A DNA stretch of 63,042 bases. Origin: Discostella pseudostelligera (Eukaryota; Bacillariophyta; Thalassiosirophyceae; Thalassiosirales; Thalassiosiraceae). The translations under genes were made by a program, and so were the position numbers. The notes beneath the pieces are model-generated. The model worked only from the letters and a program-made list of their open reading frames with translations, did no database searches and was not told the DNA's origin. The stretch covers positions 1-63,042 of the forward strand of contig JALLBK010000004.1 in NCBI GenBank assembly GCA_036940085.1, given 5' to 3'. Below, piece after piece: positions 11,401 through 22,335 of this stretch; within the stretch, counting starts at the first letter, position 1; every line of letters starts with the position of its first letter.

Positions 11401-12858
11401 CGTCGTCGGGAAGATAAGAAAGTTATCGATCAGCCTTTCATTCCACTTCCGCCTTTGAACCGACGAGACTCGTCGAGCGAGGAGAGTGCCATAGAGAGCG
11501 ATGATTCCGCTTCAACGACGTCACAGGATGATGTTCTCCCGGTGGGAACTAAAGTTCGCGGCGTCATGAGCGAACCACGTGGTGGTGGCGTAGTGACCAT
11601 ATTCAACGACCTTTCAGAGGAAGAGAAGTTTTTAGAGACCGAAGACGAGGACAAAATCAAGGAGATTCGAAGCGTCCGCTCGGGCTCTCCAACACAAATG
11701 GACCGTTTGCCATCTCCATCACCAACACAATTGGTTGCCGATCCAGTTCACCCGCCCCCTCTACCACTTAGCATGCAAATGCGTCCCATTGATCTTACGA
11801 CGGATCATTCTGCCTACAATCCCGCTGAAGTGACGGCAGTCTTGCGTCGATGCAACAATGCCCCGAAAGCTATTTCTGCTGCTTCCAGTGGGGGCATCAA
11901 ACGCGTCGCTGGATCGCTGGCAGTAACGCGTGCGCTGGGCGACGCGTACCTGAAAACACCTCGCTTGTCCTTTTTTCCATACAAGCGACACGCCCCGTAC
12001 ATCACAGCTCGCCCTGAAGTCAATTGTCGGATTTTGACAAAGGGTGCCGATCGAATTCTCACATTGGCTTCCGATGGGGTGTGGGAACGTGCGAGCGGGG
12101 ACGACGTGCTCCGCTGGGTACGCAATTATTACAATTCACGTATCGCCGGAGTGAAGGAGCAACATTTGCTGTCGATGTACGATATGGAAGATGAGGATCA
12201 TGACGTTTATGGGGAAGCCTCTCGGAGAAATAGATTGTTAACGGAGAAAGCTTTGCAGAGCACTGGCATCAGCACCAATACCGTTGCAGCATTCGGGATC
12301 GGCTGCGCTAGCAGTGGAAAGATCAACAGCGAAGTCAATGGAATTGCAGTCCAAGAGACTGCTGCGCGTCTCACGACTCTTTCCAACATTGATGATATTG
12401 GCAAAAAACCTGGTGTCCACGAATCTGCCGCTTCAGCCAGTGGCAATGATACGATAGCAGATTCGGATGCGACGACATCATTCGATCCGATTGCCACTTC
12501 CAACTCTCTTGATGAATCAACTACTACAGCAAAGATGTCATCAAAGCGCAAGTATCCAGATAGCAACACCTTTGATGACTCCGTATCATCCCGCTCAGGC
12601 AGCACCGCCTCATCCCAAGGACGTGGTGTAGCAACGTCGATGACATCTATGCGACGCCACTACTACTCATCATCGAGATCACCTTACTCATTACCGACGG
12701 TGTCAGATGTGATTGTGCATAAGGTATTGAACAAGGTTCGCAAGACGAGGAACATATCCAGCTTGCGAATGTTGATGTCGTTGCCGAAGGGGAGGGCACG
12801 AAGGTCGAAACATGATGACATTACTGCAACTGTTGTCGATCTAGACTATTTTATTTAG
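8433..12858 (+). CDS. PP2C-type Ser/Thr phosphatase with very large insertions
   Basis: Exons 8433-8657 and 8770-12858, intron 112 nt, phase 0, about 1437 residues. The PPM/PP2C motifs appear in order but far apart: WSVIDGHGG (about residue 498), AHVGDCRAVM (about 864), AGSLAVTRALGDAYLK, TLASDGVWE (about 1175), and SKHDDITATVV near the C-terminus. The metal-binding Asp residues in DGHGG, SDG and DDIT are present. A normal PP2C domain has about 270 residues; here the same motifs span about 930. Ser-, Asp- and Glu-rich insertions separate motif blocks, and a long Ser-rich N-terminal region precedes them. This predicts a manganese/magnesium-dependent protein phosphatase with disordered regulatory loops. 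Its substrate is unknown. Confidence 0.85.
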
Positions 12859-13069
12859 CTCTTCCATTGGCAATAGGTATAAGGAATATTGCGACCGACG
12901 GTTCCTGGTGGATGATGCAACCATCTCAAATGATAAAGGAATACGATGGATCAAAAACATGTGGTCTAATGAGACATGTAACAACCTACATTCTGTACGT
13001 CGAGTTGATTCATATCTCCCGAACTGCATGATTAGTACATTTTATTTGCACATGAATTAATTACCTTCA

Positions 13070-13924
13070 TCATCGTACTGTGTGCTCCGCATGCAAAGTC
13101 CTCCAAGCACTCATCAAAACCAACCCAAACGGAATCTCCAACGGAATCAACTCTTCCCCGCCGGTCCCCACAGGTCGATGCTCCAACACTGCACAAATCA
13201 AAGCTAAAGCAATCCGTAAACTACAAGTGGTCACAAATGTCGACACTGCCAACAGTCCAGCACCTCTTGGTCCACCCTTGTCAGCATAATTCTCATCTCT
13301 TGGATCGTAATGTCCATCCACCGCCGAATACAAAAATGAACCACTGGCCAAACCGGCTACTGTCCAACAGAGTGATAAGACCGATCCCTCGTTCAAACTA
13401 GAGGGTAGATACAAATAATTCAGTCGATGTGCAACGAAGAAGGAAATGGAGACGGATAGATTCGTTAGGAGGATAGTATCGTAGAGCAAGAGATTGGTAT
13501 CGTCAATTTGGATGGGAGGTCCATTCCATGTCATCATTGATCGAAGTGCACTGAAACTGAAAAGAGGAGGGAGAGCATCTTTTGTTGGTGTCGGCGGCTG
13601 AGAAGCATCTCCGGGGGTAGTTTCGACGGTGTCGCTCGCATCATCATCGATATATCTCGCTACATTGCTGCGTTTTTCGGGGTCAATGCCCCTTCCTACG
13701 AAGAGTGTCGTCGATGATGATGATGATGATGATGCAGCACAATGACGATGGCGATGGCAATGCGTCACCTCATTGACAATTGCTGTACGAAATGGTGATA
13801 TAGCGGGCGCTGACACTGTGAATCCATCGATGCCGACGGTGACAAATGTTAGGAGACTGATGATTGAGCCGGTGGATCGGCAGGGGTAGGGTGGGGGGCT
13901 GGTCGACGGAGGCGGCATTTTCAT
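13070..13924 (-). CDS. Predicted plastid multi-pass membrane protein
   Basis: Single exon, 284 residues from the Met at 13924. The N-terminus is a signal peptide leading to GIDGF-TVSAP, with Phe at the likely cleavage site, then a Ser-rich transit-like region. Four hydrophobic segments follow, around LLLYDTILLTNLSVSISFF, LSLCWTVAGLASGSFLYSA, LLAVSTFVTTCSLRIALAL and IPFGLVLMSAWRTLHA. The family was not recognised. The frame remains open to 14161, but that extension holds E2F-like words at 13987-13999 and 14017-14023, so it is more likely promoter or 5' UTR. The 3' end converges with the PP2C gene 211 nt away. Confidence 0.65.
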   Translation of the reverse strand: MKMPPPSTSPPPYPCRSTGSIISLLTFVTVGIDGFTVSAPAISPFRTAIVNEVTHCHRHRHCAASSSSSSSTTLFVGRGIDPEKRSNVARYIDDDASDTVETTPGDASQPPTPTKDALPPLFSFSALRSMMTWNGPPIQIDDTNLLLYDTILLTNLSVSISFFVAHRLNYLYLPSSLNEGSVLSLCWTVAGLASGSFLYSAVDGHYDPRDENYADKGGPRGAGLLAVSTFVTTCSLRIALALICAVLEHRPVGTGGEELIPLEIPFGLVLMSAWRTLHAEHTVR

Positions 13925-14199
13925 GGTGCACTTAAATTCTGAATATGAATGACGATGCACAGAACAAACCCGCAAGAAGTCATTTATTTTGGCGCGAAAC
14001 ATGGAACATCGGCCTCTCCCGCCAAAACCACAATGAATTCCTATTTGTAGACAGCCGTTGTCCCGCCATCTCGGGTCGTACCGACCGCACCTCCCCTTCT
14101 CTCCCGGACGATGCACCCAAACCATGGATGTTCCGCAACAGTAGGAGTTTGTCAATTCCATTGAACACTAGAAAGTGGCTCAAGTTAACACATTGACAG
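13925..14199. promoter_or_regulatory. Divergent promoter with E2F-like palindrome and TCCCGCC
   Basis: This spacer lies between the plastid membrane protein (minus) and the mucin-like protein (plus). TTTTGGCGCGAAA at 13987-13999 matches the textbook E2F/DP consensus, and CTCCCGCCAAAA with core 14017-14023 is a second site in the opposite orientation. Confidence 0.45.
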
Positions 14200-16550
14200 G
14201 TGAACTGCTGCCCTACGATGCTGTCGTCATCATTGATCCTCGTGTTGATTCCAAGGTTGTCTTCGGCTATCGAGAAGGAGGAGCATATCGGGCGGATCGC
14301 AAATCCGCATCGGAAGGCTTTGGCGTCAACACCGAGAGGTTCGTCTCGCTTTATGGACGATGCCATTCAATCGTCTCCTAGTGCTACTGTGGCCGCTTCA
14401 TTGATACCAACTGCAGTGGGATCTACCAACCGGGCCAATTTCGCGCAGAAGGGCGACGAGGAGCACGATGATGATGGCGACGAAGAGGAGGAGAGTTGGG
14501 AGTGGGAGAGCTCCAGCACAGGTGCACCAACCGCGACGATCTCTATCGCCTCACCTACACAGAGTACCAACATATGGACATTAGATCCCTCCACAGCACC
14601 ACCCACGACGACCGCCTCCGTTGCGACCAGCACAGAAACAACAACACATGCGACAGATACACCAATTACAATAAAGCCAACGACGACCGTTTCCTTTGTA
14701 ACCAGTACAGAATCACCTCCACATGTCGAATGGACGACATATGCACCAATGACAATGTATCCGGCGACTCCTCCATCGACGACTGCACATCCAACGAATT
14801 GGGTTTCCGACGCACCAATCTCGTCATTTCCAACACATCCACCCACGCCTGCCGTCATCGTCACTACCGCTCCACCCACCTATTTTCCATCATATTCACC
14901 GACGATTGCACCGGCTCCACAATCATCTGAACCAACGACAATTAAGCCAACTCCATTTCCATCGCAGGAGCCTGTAGTTCTGGTACGTTAATCGACTTGA
15001 TGCCATCTTTCTCCGATGCAGTGTACCTTTTGTGCCTGACGTTCGTCTTGTTCAACTCAATTATCCTCGACTAATTGCCCAACACATAGGCGAGCCCTCC
15101 ATATGCTCAAGTCGCGACGTATGCACCCTCAACTTCAGAACCGTCGTATCCTACGACACCAACATTCGTAACGCATTCACCCTCCACGGCAGCACCATCT
15201 GTTTCAACAATAGCACCAAGCCAAAACTCAATCATCGTCGAAGGAATACTCACCTTCCAGCTTAATTTGGACCGTGTGATGGAAGGTAATGTTGCAGCGT
15301 TTGAGTCGGTAGCTGAAGACTTTCTCCGTGATCACTTGTCGAGTAGACTTGCACAGGACTACAATTCAGCTCTATTGTTTTCGAGCTTCGACGTCACTGT
15401 TGCTTCGCAGACTCTCGTTCGTCACGAGAAGCCATCACCTAATACCAATGTTGAGCCTGTACGTCATCGCAAATTGGGAGGTTCTGCCACACTCTTCGTC
15501 GTTGCCACCGTTACTGCAATTGGATCGCCAGCTGATGTCGCCGCTGAATTCCCATTCCAAACAGCGATCAGTGTCATTCTCTCGGAGAAGAACGACGAGT
15601 TCTCCAACACACTATTCTCATCGGATGCGTTTAAGGGCATGCAGACACTCAACAATGTTGAACTGACTGGTAGCGATGGCGGAATCAAGAAGCCTCTTGT
15701 TTTCGGGTGTTCCATCGGTGGCATAGTCGCGTTATTTTTATTGGCAGGGGCATGCTTTGCAGTTCAGAGACGTCACGAACGGAAGACTGTACGAAAGTCT
15801 GAAAAGGTGGCTTCTTGCATTGTATCTTCAGCTGGTTGGGAAGTTGACGAGGAGGTGGGGGATTGCGAATTGTCACGTCCCAACAACGACTTCAGCTTCA
15901 ATTCAACGAAATTCCCCGACACCGTTCCGCCTTTCTGTGATGAGGAAGGTAACGATCTGTCAAGTCTCGAAGACAGCTTGAACCCAAACAATCCCGAAAC
16001 CATCTCGCATGAAGGTAGCGATTTGTCAAGTCTCGACGCCAGCAGCTTGAAAGACAACTACTCCAAAATCATCTCCCACGAAGATAGCGATTCGTCATCG
16101 GAAGACAGTAAACTGGAGAATCTCCAAAATGTCTCACGTGAAGAGTTATCATGCTTGGAGGACAGCTTGAATCCAGGGATCTACCCGCAAAACATGCCGC
16201 ATTTTCCTTTTTCGTTTGACGGCGATGTATCCATCAACATTAGTGCAGAGCTCGAGCAGCAGGGTGACGAGTGGTCCCTAGAGGACAATTTTCCACCAAT
16301 GCAGACTGAAAATGGAATGATTTCCTACAAGATGAATCACTCATATATGACGGATAGCGATGAGAGCTCGACTACGCTCTCCATTGCTTCTGCAGACTTG
16401 GAAGATTCGCTTCTTTCATTTGTAGAAAATGCGTGCACTGTGAACACAGATCAGGAAGGTCGGAGTGTGCAGTCCTATGTCGGCACTGTTGATGCAGATT
16501 TGCCGTCCCCTCGCAATGCCCTCAAGCTTGCTGGAAAGAGTCGTAAATGA
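14200..16550 (+). CDS. Mucin-like type I membrane protein with cytosolic repeats
   Basis: Exons 14200-14982 and 15090-16550, intron 107 nt, phase 0, 746 residues. Order of parts: a signal peptide (MNCCPTMLSSSLILVLIPRL); an acidic patch; an ectodomain of about 220 residues rich in Pro, Thr and Ser and likely O-glycosylated; a folded domain (LTFQLNLDRVMEGNVAAFE and following) that could be SEA-like; and one transmembrane helix (GCSIGGIVALFLLAGACF) followed by Arg/Lys. The acidic cytosolic tail contains repeated units of the type SDLSSLEDSLNP and ISHEGSDLSSLD. This predicts a cell-surface or cell-wall-associated protein. No exact family was recognised, and the SEA suggestion is weak. Confidence 0.7.
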
Positions 16551-16662
16551 ATACCTAAGCATAGAATCGACTTTAACAATGAAGAATGAGTTTACGTCTA
16601 CTTGAGCCATTACTGTTCATCACATTATCTTCATCACATCTTACCATGTCGTATTTGTCATT

Positions 16663-18720
16663 TCAGTTGCTCCTTCTCCAGATAAAAAGTGTATCTGTCG
16701 AAGTATTCCCCCGCATTACTCTAAGACCTTCATCCAAATATGACAGAACCAACATATTCATCGGGCCCAGACTCTTCCAGTGATCTGCCTTGTCGCTTCG
16801 CGGTCCATAAATTACCCTGTCCGGAGTGACAGATAAAACATTGGATGGCTTACCAGTGAATAGAGAAATCTCTGTTCTCAAGTCCCAATCTCCTTTTATC
16901 TTCACTTCAAATGATTTGCCTCCTAATTTTCCAACCACTTGTTCCGTGTACTCAACATCAGCGAGATACTTGGTAGCTGACAAAAGTTGCTGCAATCCTC
17001 CGAATTTGGTCAAGCCTCCCGCCAACCCGCTCAGGCCTTCATTGTATTTCATGGTAGACGAGCTTGAATAAATCAATGTCCACAAGCCCACCAACTGATC
17101 CTTAGTGATCGCATCGCTACCACTGGCACTCGATGCTACTACTTGATTGTAAGGCTCGCGTTCCATCTCGCTGACAATCTCAAGTACTCGCTCCTGCTCC
17201 AGCTCGGAACAATCCAATCCGCACAATTGACGACCCTCAGCCTCGGAAAGTTTGGCAATATCGTCAATAAAATCGAGTAACTCTTCCTTCAACTCCCGGC
17301 TATCTTCCGACTTCTTTTGAACGACCTCATCTTCTGTGTCATCCTCAAACAAACTATCAATAGCATCATACAATGCATAGAATCCGTCTTCATCCAACAT
17401 GTCTTTCGTTCCTGGTGCTTTCACCACATCATCAAAAATCGAATCCAATTCATCAACTGTCAAGTCGCCTCCCTTCAACATGTCATTCAGCTCTCCCCAA
17501 CGTTGCAGTTCCAATTTCCCCACTAGATAATTCTCATTCGCGAGTTGAGAGAATAGCACCCCGGGAGGAAGATCGTCTTCGGTAATGATTGGAAGCGGTA
17601 CCACTGCAACCGGTTGTGCGGGCGCATCATCGTCGTCAACGTCAACTGCTTCCTCCTCGGCATCATCGCTGTCATCATCCTCATACTCCTCCAATAATTC
17701 GTCATCCATCTCGAACAGCTGATCCAAGGCATCATTGAATTTCCCAAAACCTTGCAAATTCATGCTACCATCCTCACCCTTGACATTTAGCGAAGTCTTC
17801 CAAAGAGTGACGAACTCATCTTCTCCCAACAACCCCTCCTCAATGAGGGATGTAATTTCATCCCATTGTCGTAGTTGTGAGAAGGATATGGTATTGTCAT
17901 CACTGCCCATCTTGGCGAGGGTGGCGAATGTCTGGGCAGGTTCTACAACTCCATCCCCGTCCTCCAATTCACTGGTAGCAGCTATTGCAAGGTCCTCTCC
18001 CCCTTCGCCGGTACTACTATCATCCTCAAACAAATCATCGATATCCCTGTAGACTTGAATAAAACTATCCACGTCAATTTTATCATTGGATCCATCTTCC
18101 ATTATTACTTCTTGGGGAAATTTGGGAGCAGATTTCCATATTTGAATGAGTTCTGAGGAGAGAATGTCCCCTTGCTCCTGTTAGCGAGTATATTTGAAAA
18201 AGAGGAGAGAAATTCAGCAAAGAATGAACCATTGCTCCCAAACAACGAGGCAAAACCCCCCTCATCTGCCTGTCATTTAGTTACTTACCAACATATCCTT
18301 AATCGCGGGGACATTGCGCAATTGATCCTCACTCATAAGTCCATCGGAGCTGCAATGTTTGGCAAATAGACTTTGTATCGCCTCTCCGTCCGATGCAGGT
18401 GGGTATTCAATACTGTTGCTGTCTGACGACGACGAAGAGGATGAGGAGGTAGCAGAGGCGACAGAGAGTGAAGTGGGTGATAGATTCCAACGAGGATTAT
18501 GACGACCCACGAGGAAGAGAGTGGAAGAAGACTGCCTAGATCGCCTTTGACTTGCGTAGGCGGCGATGGAAATGGTTGCTGCTGGTTGTGCATGTTGCGG
18601 AGGGCAAGTCGATGACGCGGGGTGCACCAACACTGGCACTGGCACTGGCGAAAAAGAGTGAACGCCGACGATGCAGCATGAGGCGGCAAAACAGACGAAA
18701 AAGAGGTACGTCAATGTCAT
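16663..18720 (-). CDS. Plastid fibrillin (PAP) with N-terminal threefold repeat
   Basis: Exon 1 from 18720 to 18289, intron 18178-18288 (111 nt, phase 0), exon 2 from 18177 to 16663; about 648 residues. The Met at 18720 starts a signal peptide ending VHS-FSPV, a plastid cue. The C-terminal 145 residues are a PAP/fibrillin domain, with LVGLWTLIYSSSSTMKYNEG, a DWDLRTEISLFTG core and the terminal DEGLRVMRGNTSTDTLFIW. Fibrillins are lipid-binding proteins of thylakoids and plastoglobules. Before it lie three related modules of about 70-90 residues (roughly 115-197, 241-303 and 353-424), each with a W-x-E/I...LIEEGLL-type helix and ending in (F/Y)xxLYDAIDSLFEDD-like acidic helices. They resemble EF-hand-like or helical-pair repeats, but calcium binding is not established. 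The combination looks unusual. Confidence 0.75.
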
Positions 18721-19137
18721 TCTTATGGCGCAGCTTTGGTGTGGATTATGATTGCTCGAGAGGGTGAAATCCATTCATTTGCACGTTATGAATGGTGGAT
18801 GTGGATGCGGATTCGGAATCACAACATCTTTCACCACTCCACCACCGCACAACAGCGCACAACCAACGTACACACTTTCCCGCCATATTCCTTACCGCGC
18901 CGATCCTCGTTTCCCGCCATATCTTGATCTTCAACTTCATCTCGCTTTCCCGCCATATTCATATCTTTCTCCCCGCCGAATATTTGTTTCCCGCCATATT
19001 TATGCCATGCTTGCAAGCGGTGTAGTGTAGCAAAAACGAAGAACAAAGCCGACGGCCGACGGGCCGTACCATACGACGACAACGGCAGTAGTACTTATCC
19101 ATCATCTTCTTGGCTCTTTGAACCCCACCCCCCCCGG
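18721..19137. promoter_or_regulatory. Divergent promoter with five CCCGCC elements
   Basis: This spacer lies between the fibrillin gene (minus) and UBA3 (plus). Four copies share the longer context TTTCCCGCCATAT, or nearly so, with TCCCGCC cores at 18878-18884, 18912-18918, 18948-18954 and 18989-18995. A fifth variant, CCCCGCCGAATATT, lies at 18971-18984. All point the same way, with spacings of about 34-41 nt. This is the cleanest example in the window of the recurrent element. Confidence 0.6.
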
Positions 19138-20893
19138 ATGACGGCCCACCCCACCAGTGGCAGCAGCGGCAGCGGAAGCAGCAGCAATACTACGAGCAAT
19201 ATCAAACGTGACGCGTCGGAAATGACGACTTCTTCTTCGTCAATGACAATGACGACATCCATCAATAATGACACCCCCGCCGTCGGTACCCGTCGTAGTA
19301 ATCCACTCTCACGTCGACAACGTGGCAATATCTCCACACTCCTCACACGCAAAAGTCCATTTGGGAATGAGACTGGCTCCTTGCCCGTTGGGGAATTTGA
19401 TGTTTCGAATAATATTAGTAACAGTAACAGCACCTACAAGATTTTGGTAGTGGGTGCTGGGGGATTGGGTTGTGAGATCTTGAAAGATTTGGCAATGTGT
19501 GCTTGTGGGGGAAGTGGTGGAGGAATTGTCAGAGATGTGGTGGTTATAGATCTGGGTGAGTTTCATACACCAAATTATGTGCACTCCAGTTTCTTTATGT
19601 CGAGCATTGATTTTTTCTCATTCATTGTTCGATTCTTTGTTTTCGTTTGGTAGACACTATTGACGTTACCAATCTCAATCGTCAATTTCTCTTTCGGTCT
19701 AAGGACATTGGTCACTCCAAGGCTGAGGTGGCTGCTAGATTCATCAACGATAGATGTCCATGGATGAACGTTGTGCCGTATCATGGTAAAATTCAAGATA
19801 AGGATGCATCGTTTTACAAACAGTTCAAGGTGGTGATTAGTGGGCTTGATAATGTTGAGGCACGAAGGTGAGTTGAATTTGTCATTTGCTATTTGTGTGG
19901 AAATGCTTTAATTATTTCTAATACATCCATCCTCCATTTCTTTTACAAAAGATGGCTAAACGGAATGATCAACAACCTTGTCGAATTTGACGACGATGGC
20001 GACCCGATACCAGAGACAATCATCCCACTCATCGATGGCGGCACCGAGGGGTTCTCCGGCCAATCTCGTCTCATATTACCCCGCATCACATCTTGCTTCG
20101 AATGCTCCCTCGATGCATTTGCACCCTCCAAAGCCGTACCCCTGTGTACTATTGCCGAGACACCACGTATTCCGGAACATTGTATTGCGCACGCCTACGT
20201 CTTGCAGTGGCCGAAAGAATTTCCCAATCGACAACTAGATGCCGACTCACCCGAGGATATGAAATGGGTCTATGAACGTGCCTTGCAACGTGCGGAAACA
20301 TTTGGTATTGGTGGTGTTACTTACATGCTGACCTTGGGTGTGGTGAAGAATATCATCCCGGCCGTAGCGAGTACCAATGCTATTGTTAGTGCGGTGTGTG
20401 TCAATGAAGCGATGAAGGTGCTTTCGTTTTGCTCGCAGAGTTTGAACACGTGTACGTCATCATGCATTTGTTTGCTTTTATCGAGCATTCTCTCGCACTA
20501 ACCAGTCTCATTTATGCTTCCCCCTTTCCAGACATGATGTACATGGGCTCCGAGGGCATCTATTCCCACACCTTTGTTTACGAACAAAAACCAAATTGTC
20601 CCGTCTGCACTGCGCATACCCATCATCTTTCTCTCCCATCTATGACCACCCTGAGTTCATTGCTGCAACAATTGTGTGATGGCGAGTTCCGTCTGAAGGC
20701 GCCAAGCATTACCTCATCGTCGAAGACATTGTACATGCGAAAACCGGTAGCATTGGAAAAGGCCACTCGTGGAAATTTAGATAAACCATTGAAGGAAATG
20801 ATGATGAGTGGAGAGGAGTTGGTGGTGACAGATCCGGTGCTTCCTGATACTAGTTTGGGATTGGTGGTGAATTTCTCGGATATCGAGGAGTAG
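19138..20893 (+). CDS. UBA3: NEDD8-activating enzyme E1 catalytic subunit
   Basis: Exons 19138-19555, 19654-19867, 19952-20451 and 20532-20893; introns of 98, 84 and 80 nt; 497 residues. The adenylation domain is unmistakable: the nucleotide-binding [15 protein letters not shown], then [19 protein letters not shown] across the first splice junction, [14 protein letters not shown] across the second, and the Cys-containing [11 protein letters not shown]. The catalytic Cys is in [15 protein letters not shown] (codon at 20145-20147, about residue 276). The C-terminal ubiquitin-fold-like part binds the E2. With its APPBP1/AXR1 partner, not seen here, it forms the E1 for NEDD8. The low-complexity N-terminal 90 residues are longer than usual. 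Confidence 0.93.
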
Positions 20894-21336
20894 TAATAGG
20901 GTGGGATACTGCATTTTCTGACATACAGAAAGGAACCGATAGACTTTCAATATCATGATGGAGATTAATACTAGATTGCCCATATCCATCTTTAACTGCA
21001 GAAGATTGTTTCATATGATTATCAAGCCTCAGCCATGCTGCATGAGATGAACAATGATGATTTTGTGAGCGCATGAAGAGAGACACGAAGTGTCCGAAGT
21101 GGAAGATTGCTGTCCGAATCTAGTACCGGACTCTTTAGTGCACTTACCGGCTTACTAAAATATCTACTTGAGCTCATAACCTCTGTACTCTACGTCGTAC
21201 ATACAATTGTGCCACCATCCACCGCCCGCCGCCGCCGATCACCGCCATCGCCTCACTTTAGGACCCTGCGTCGATTCCGAAGCTAGCGATCACGTAGCGT
21301 GAGAGTCAGTAGCCTATTATTCATTTAAAAGCCATC
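20894..21336. other. Intergenic, upstream of eS12
   Basis: This stretch holds the 3' end region of UBA3 and the 5' region of the eS12 gene. I find no GGCGGGA word and no G-box. A GC-rich run of CCGCC triplets at about 21215-21250 precedes the eS12 start. I see no ORF of note. Confidence 0.4.
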
Positions 21337-21895
21337 ATGTCTGACGAAGAAGTTCCCGCTGAGGAGGTCGCCGAGGAGGTGGAGGAGGAGGTTGCCGAGA
21401 TGAATGTCTTGGATGCTTTGAAGGAGGTGCGTTTCGCTTCATTTGATGGAGATGTGCATTTTGTGTCTCGGCGGCGGTAATGTCAATTCGTTAAATATGT
21501 GCACTGACATCTCTTCTCTCCTCTTTTCCACAATAACTATTCGATATTAGGTCCTCAAAAAGGCTCTCGTTCACGATGGTCTACGCAAGGGCCTACACGA
21601 GTGTGCCAAGGCCCTCGATCGTCGTTCTGCTCGTCTTTGCTGTCTTGCCAAGGACTGCGAGAACGAGGAGTACAAGAAGCTCATCCGTGCCCTCTGTGCC
21701 GAGGGCGAAGTTTCCGTCATCATGGTTGACAGTGGAAAAGATCTTGGTGCCTGGTGTGGATTGGCCAAGCTTGATGCCAACGGTGAGGTGAAGAAGGCAG
21801 TTAGGACGAGCTGTGCCGTCATTACTGACTTTGGTGAGGAAACTCGTGCCTTGTCAGTTCTACTTGACTACCTTGAGAAGCAGCAGGATGAATAA
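21337..21895 (+). CDS. RPS12: Small-subunit ribosomal protein eS12
   Basis: Exons 21337-21426 and 21551-21895, intron 124 nt, phase 0, 144 residues. The start sits in ATCATGTCTGACG. The N-terminus is acidic ([20 protein letters not shown]), as in eukaryotic eS12. Exon 2 gives the core [55 protein letters not shown] and [13 protein letters not shown]. It is a component of the cytosolic 40S subunit (L7Ae/L30e/S12e fold). Codon use is strongly biased towards C- and G-ending codons compared with its neighbours, as expected for a highly expressed gene. The intron after the acidic N-terminus hides it from simple ORF scans. Confidence 0.95.
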
Positions 21896-22335
21896 ACCAT
21901 CCATAGTCTATGGAGATATAATCATGCTATAATTAATTTATCATGATACAGATACATACCAAATATTCGTTCAAAATTCCAGTGTCTTCGCTTTGACTTG
22001 TGTAAATTTGGAATGCAACAACGCACGATGAACTATCTGGAAAGGGCCAAAACAGCATATCATTTCGTATGCATATCTACTTTTCTTATCATTCAAATAA
22101 AGCAGTTCCATTCGTCTTGATATTGACGAGTTATCAATTCTTTTGGAGCTTCAGTATGCTCACCGCTGCAGAACATACAATATCTTCCCAATTCCTCCAG
22201 ACTCTCAACCTTAAAACTTTTACCGATAACGTTATTATCAATCCAACAATCCAACGACAGAGAAATATCCTGTCCGAAGCACTTCTTATCCATCCTCCTA
22301 ATCAATGATTGATCATCCCTCCTCCATCCAACTCC
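21896..22335. other. Convergent intergenic region
   Basis: The 3' ends of eS12 (plus) and the DUF4168-like gene (minus) meet here. The sequence is AT-rich with poly(A)-signal-like words after the eS12 stop. The short open frames seen on both strands have no recognisable protein features. Confidence 0.4.

Noticed and set aside
22069..22308. Plus-strand open frame of 79 codons between eS12 and the DUF4168-like gene
   Set aside because: It lies in a convergent 3' region, has no recognisable motif and no promoter-like sequence.
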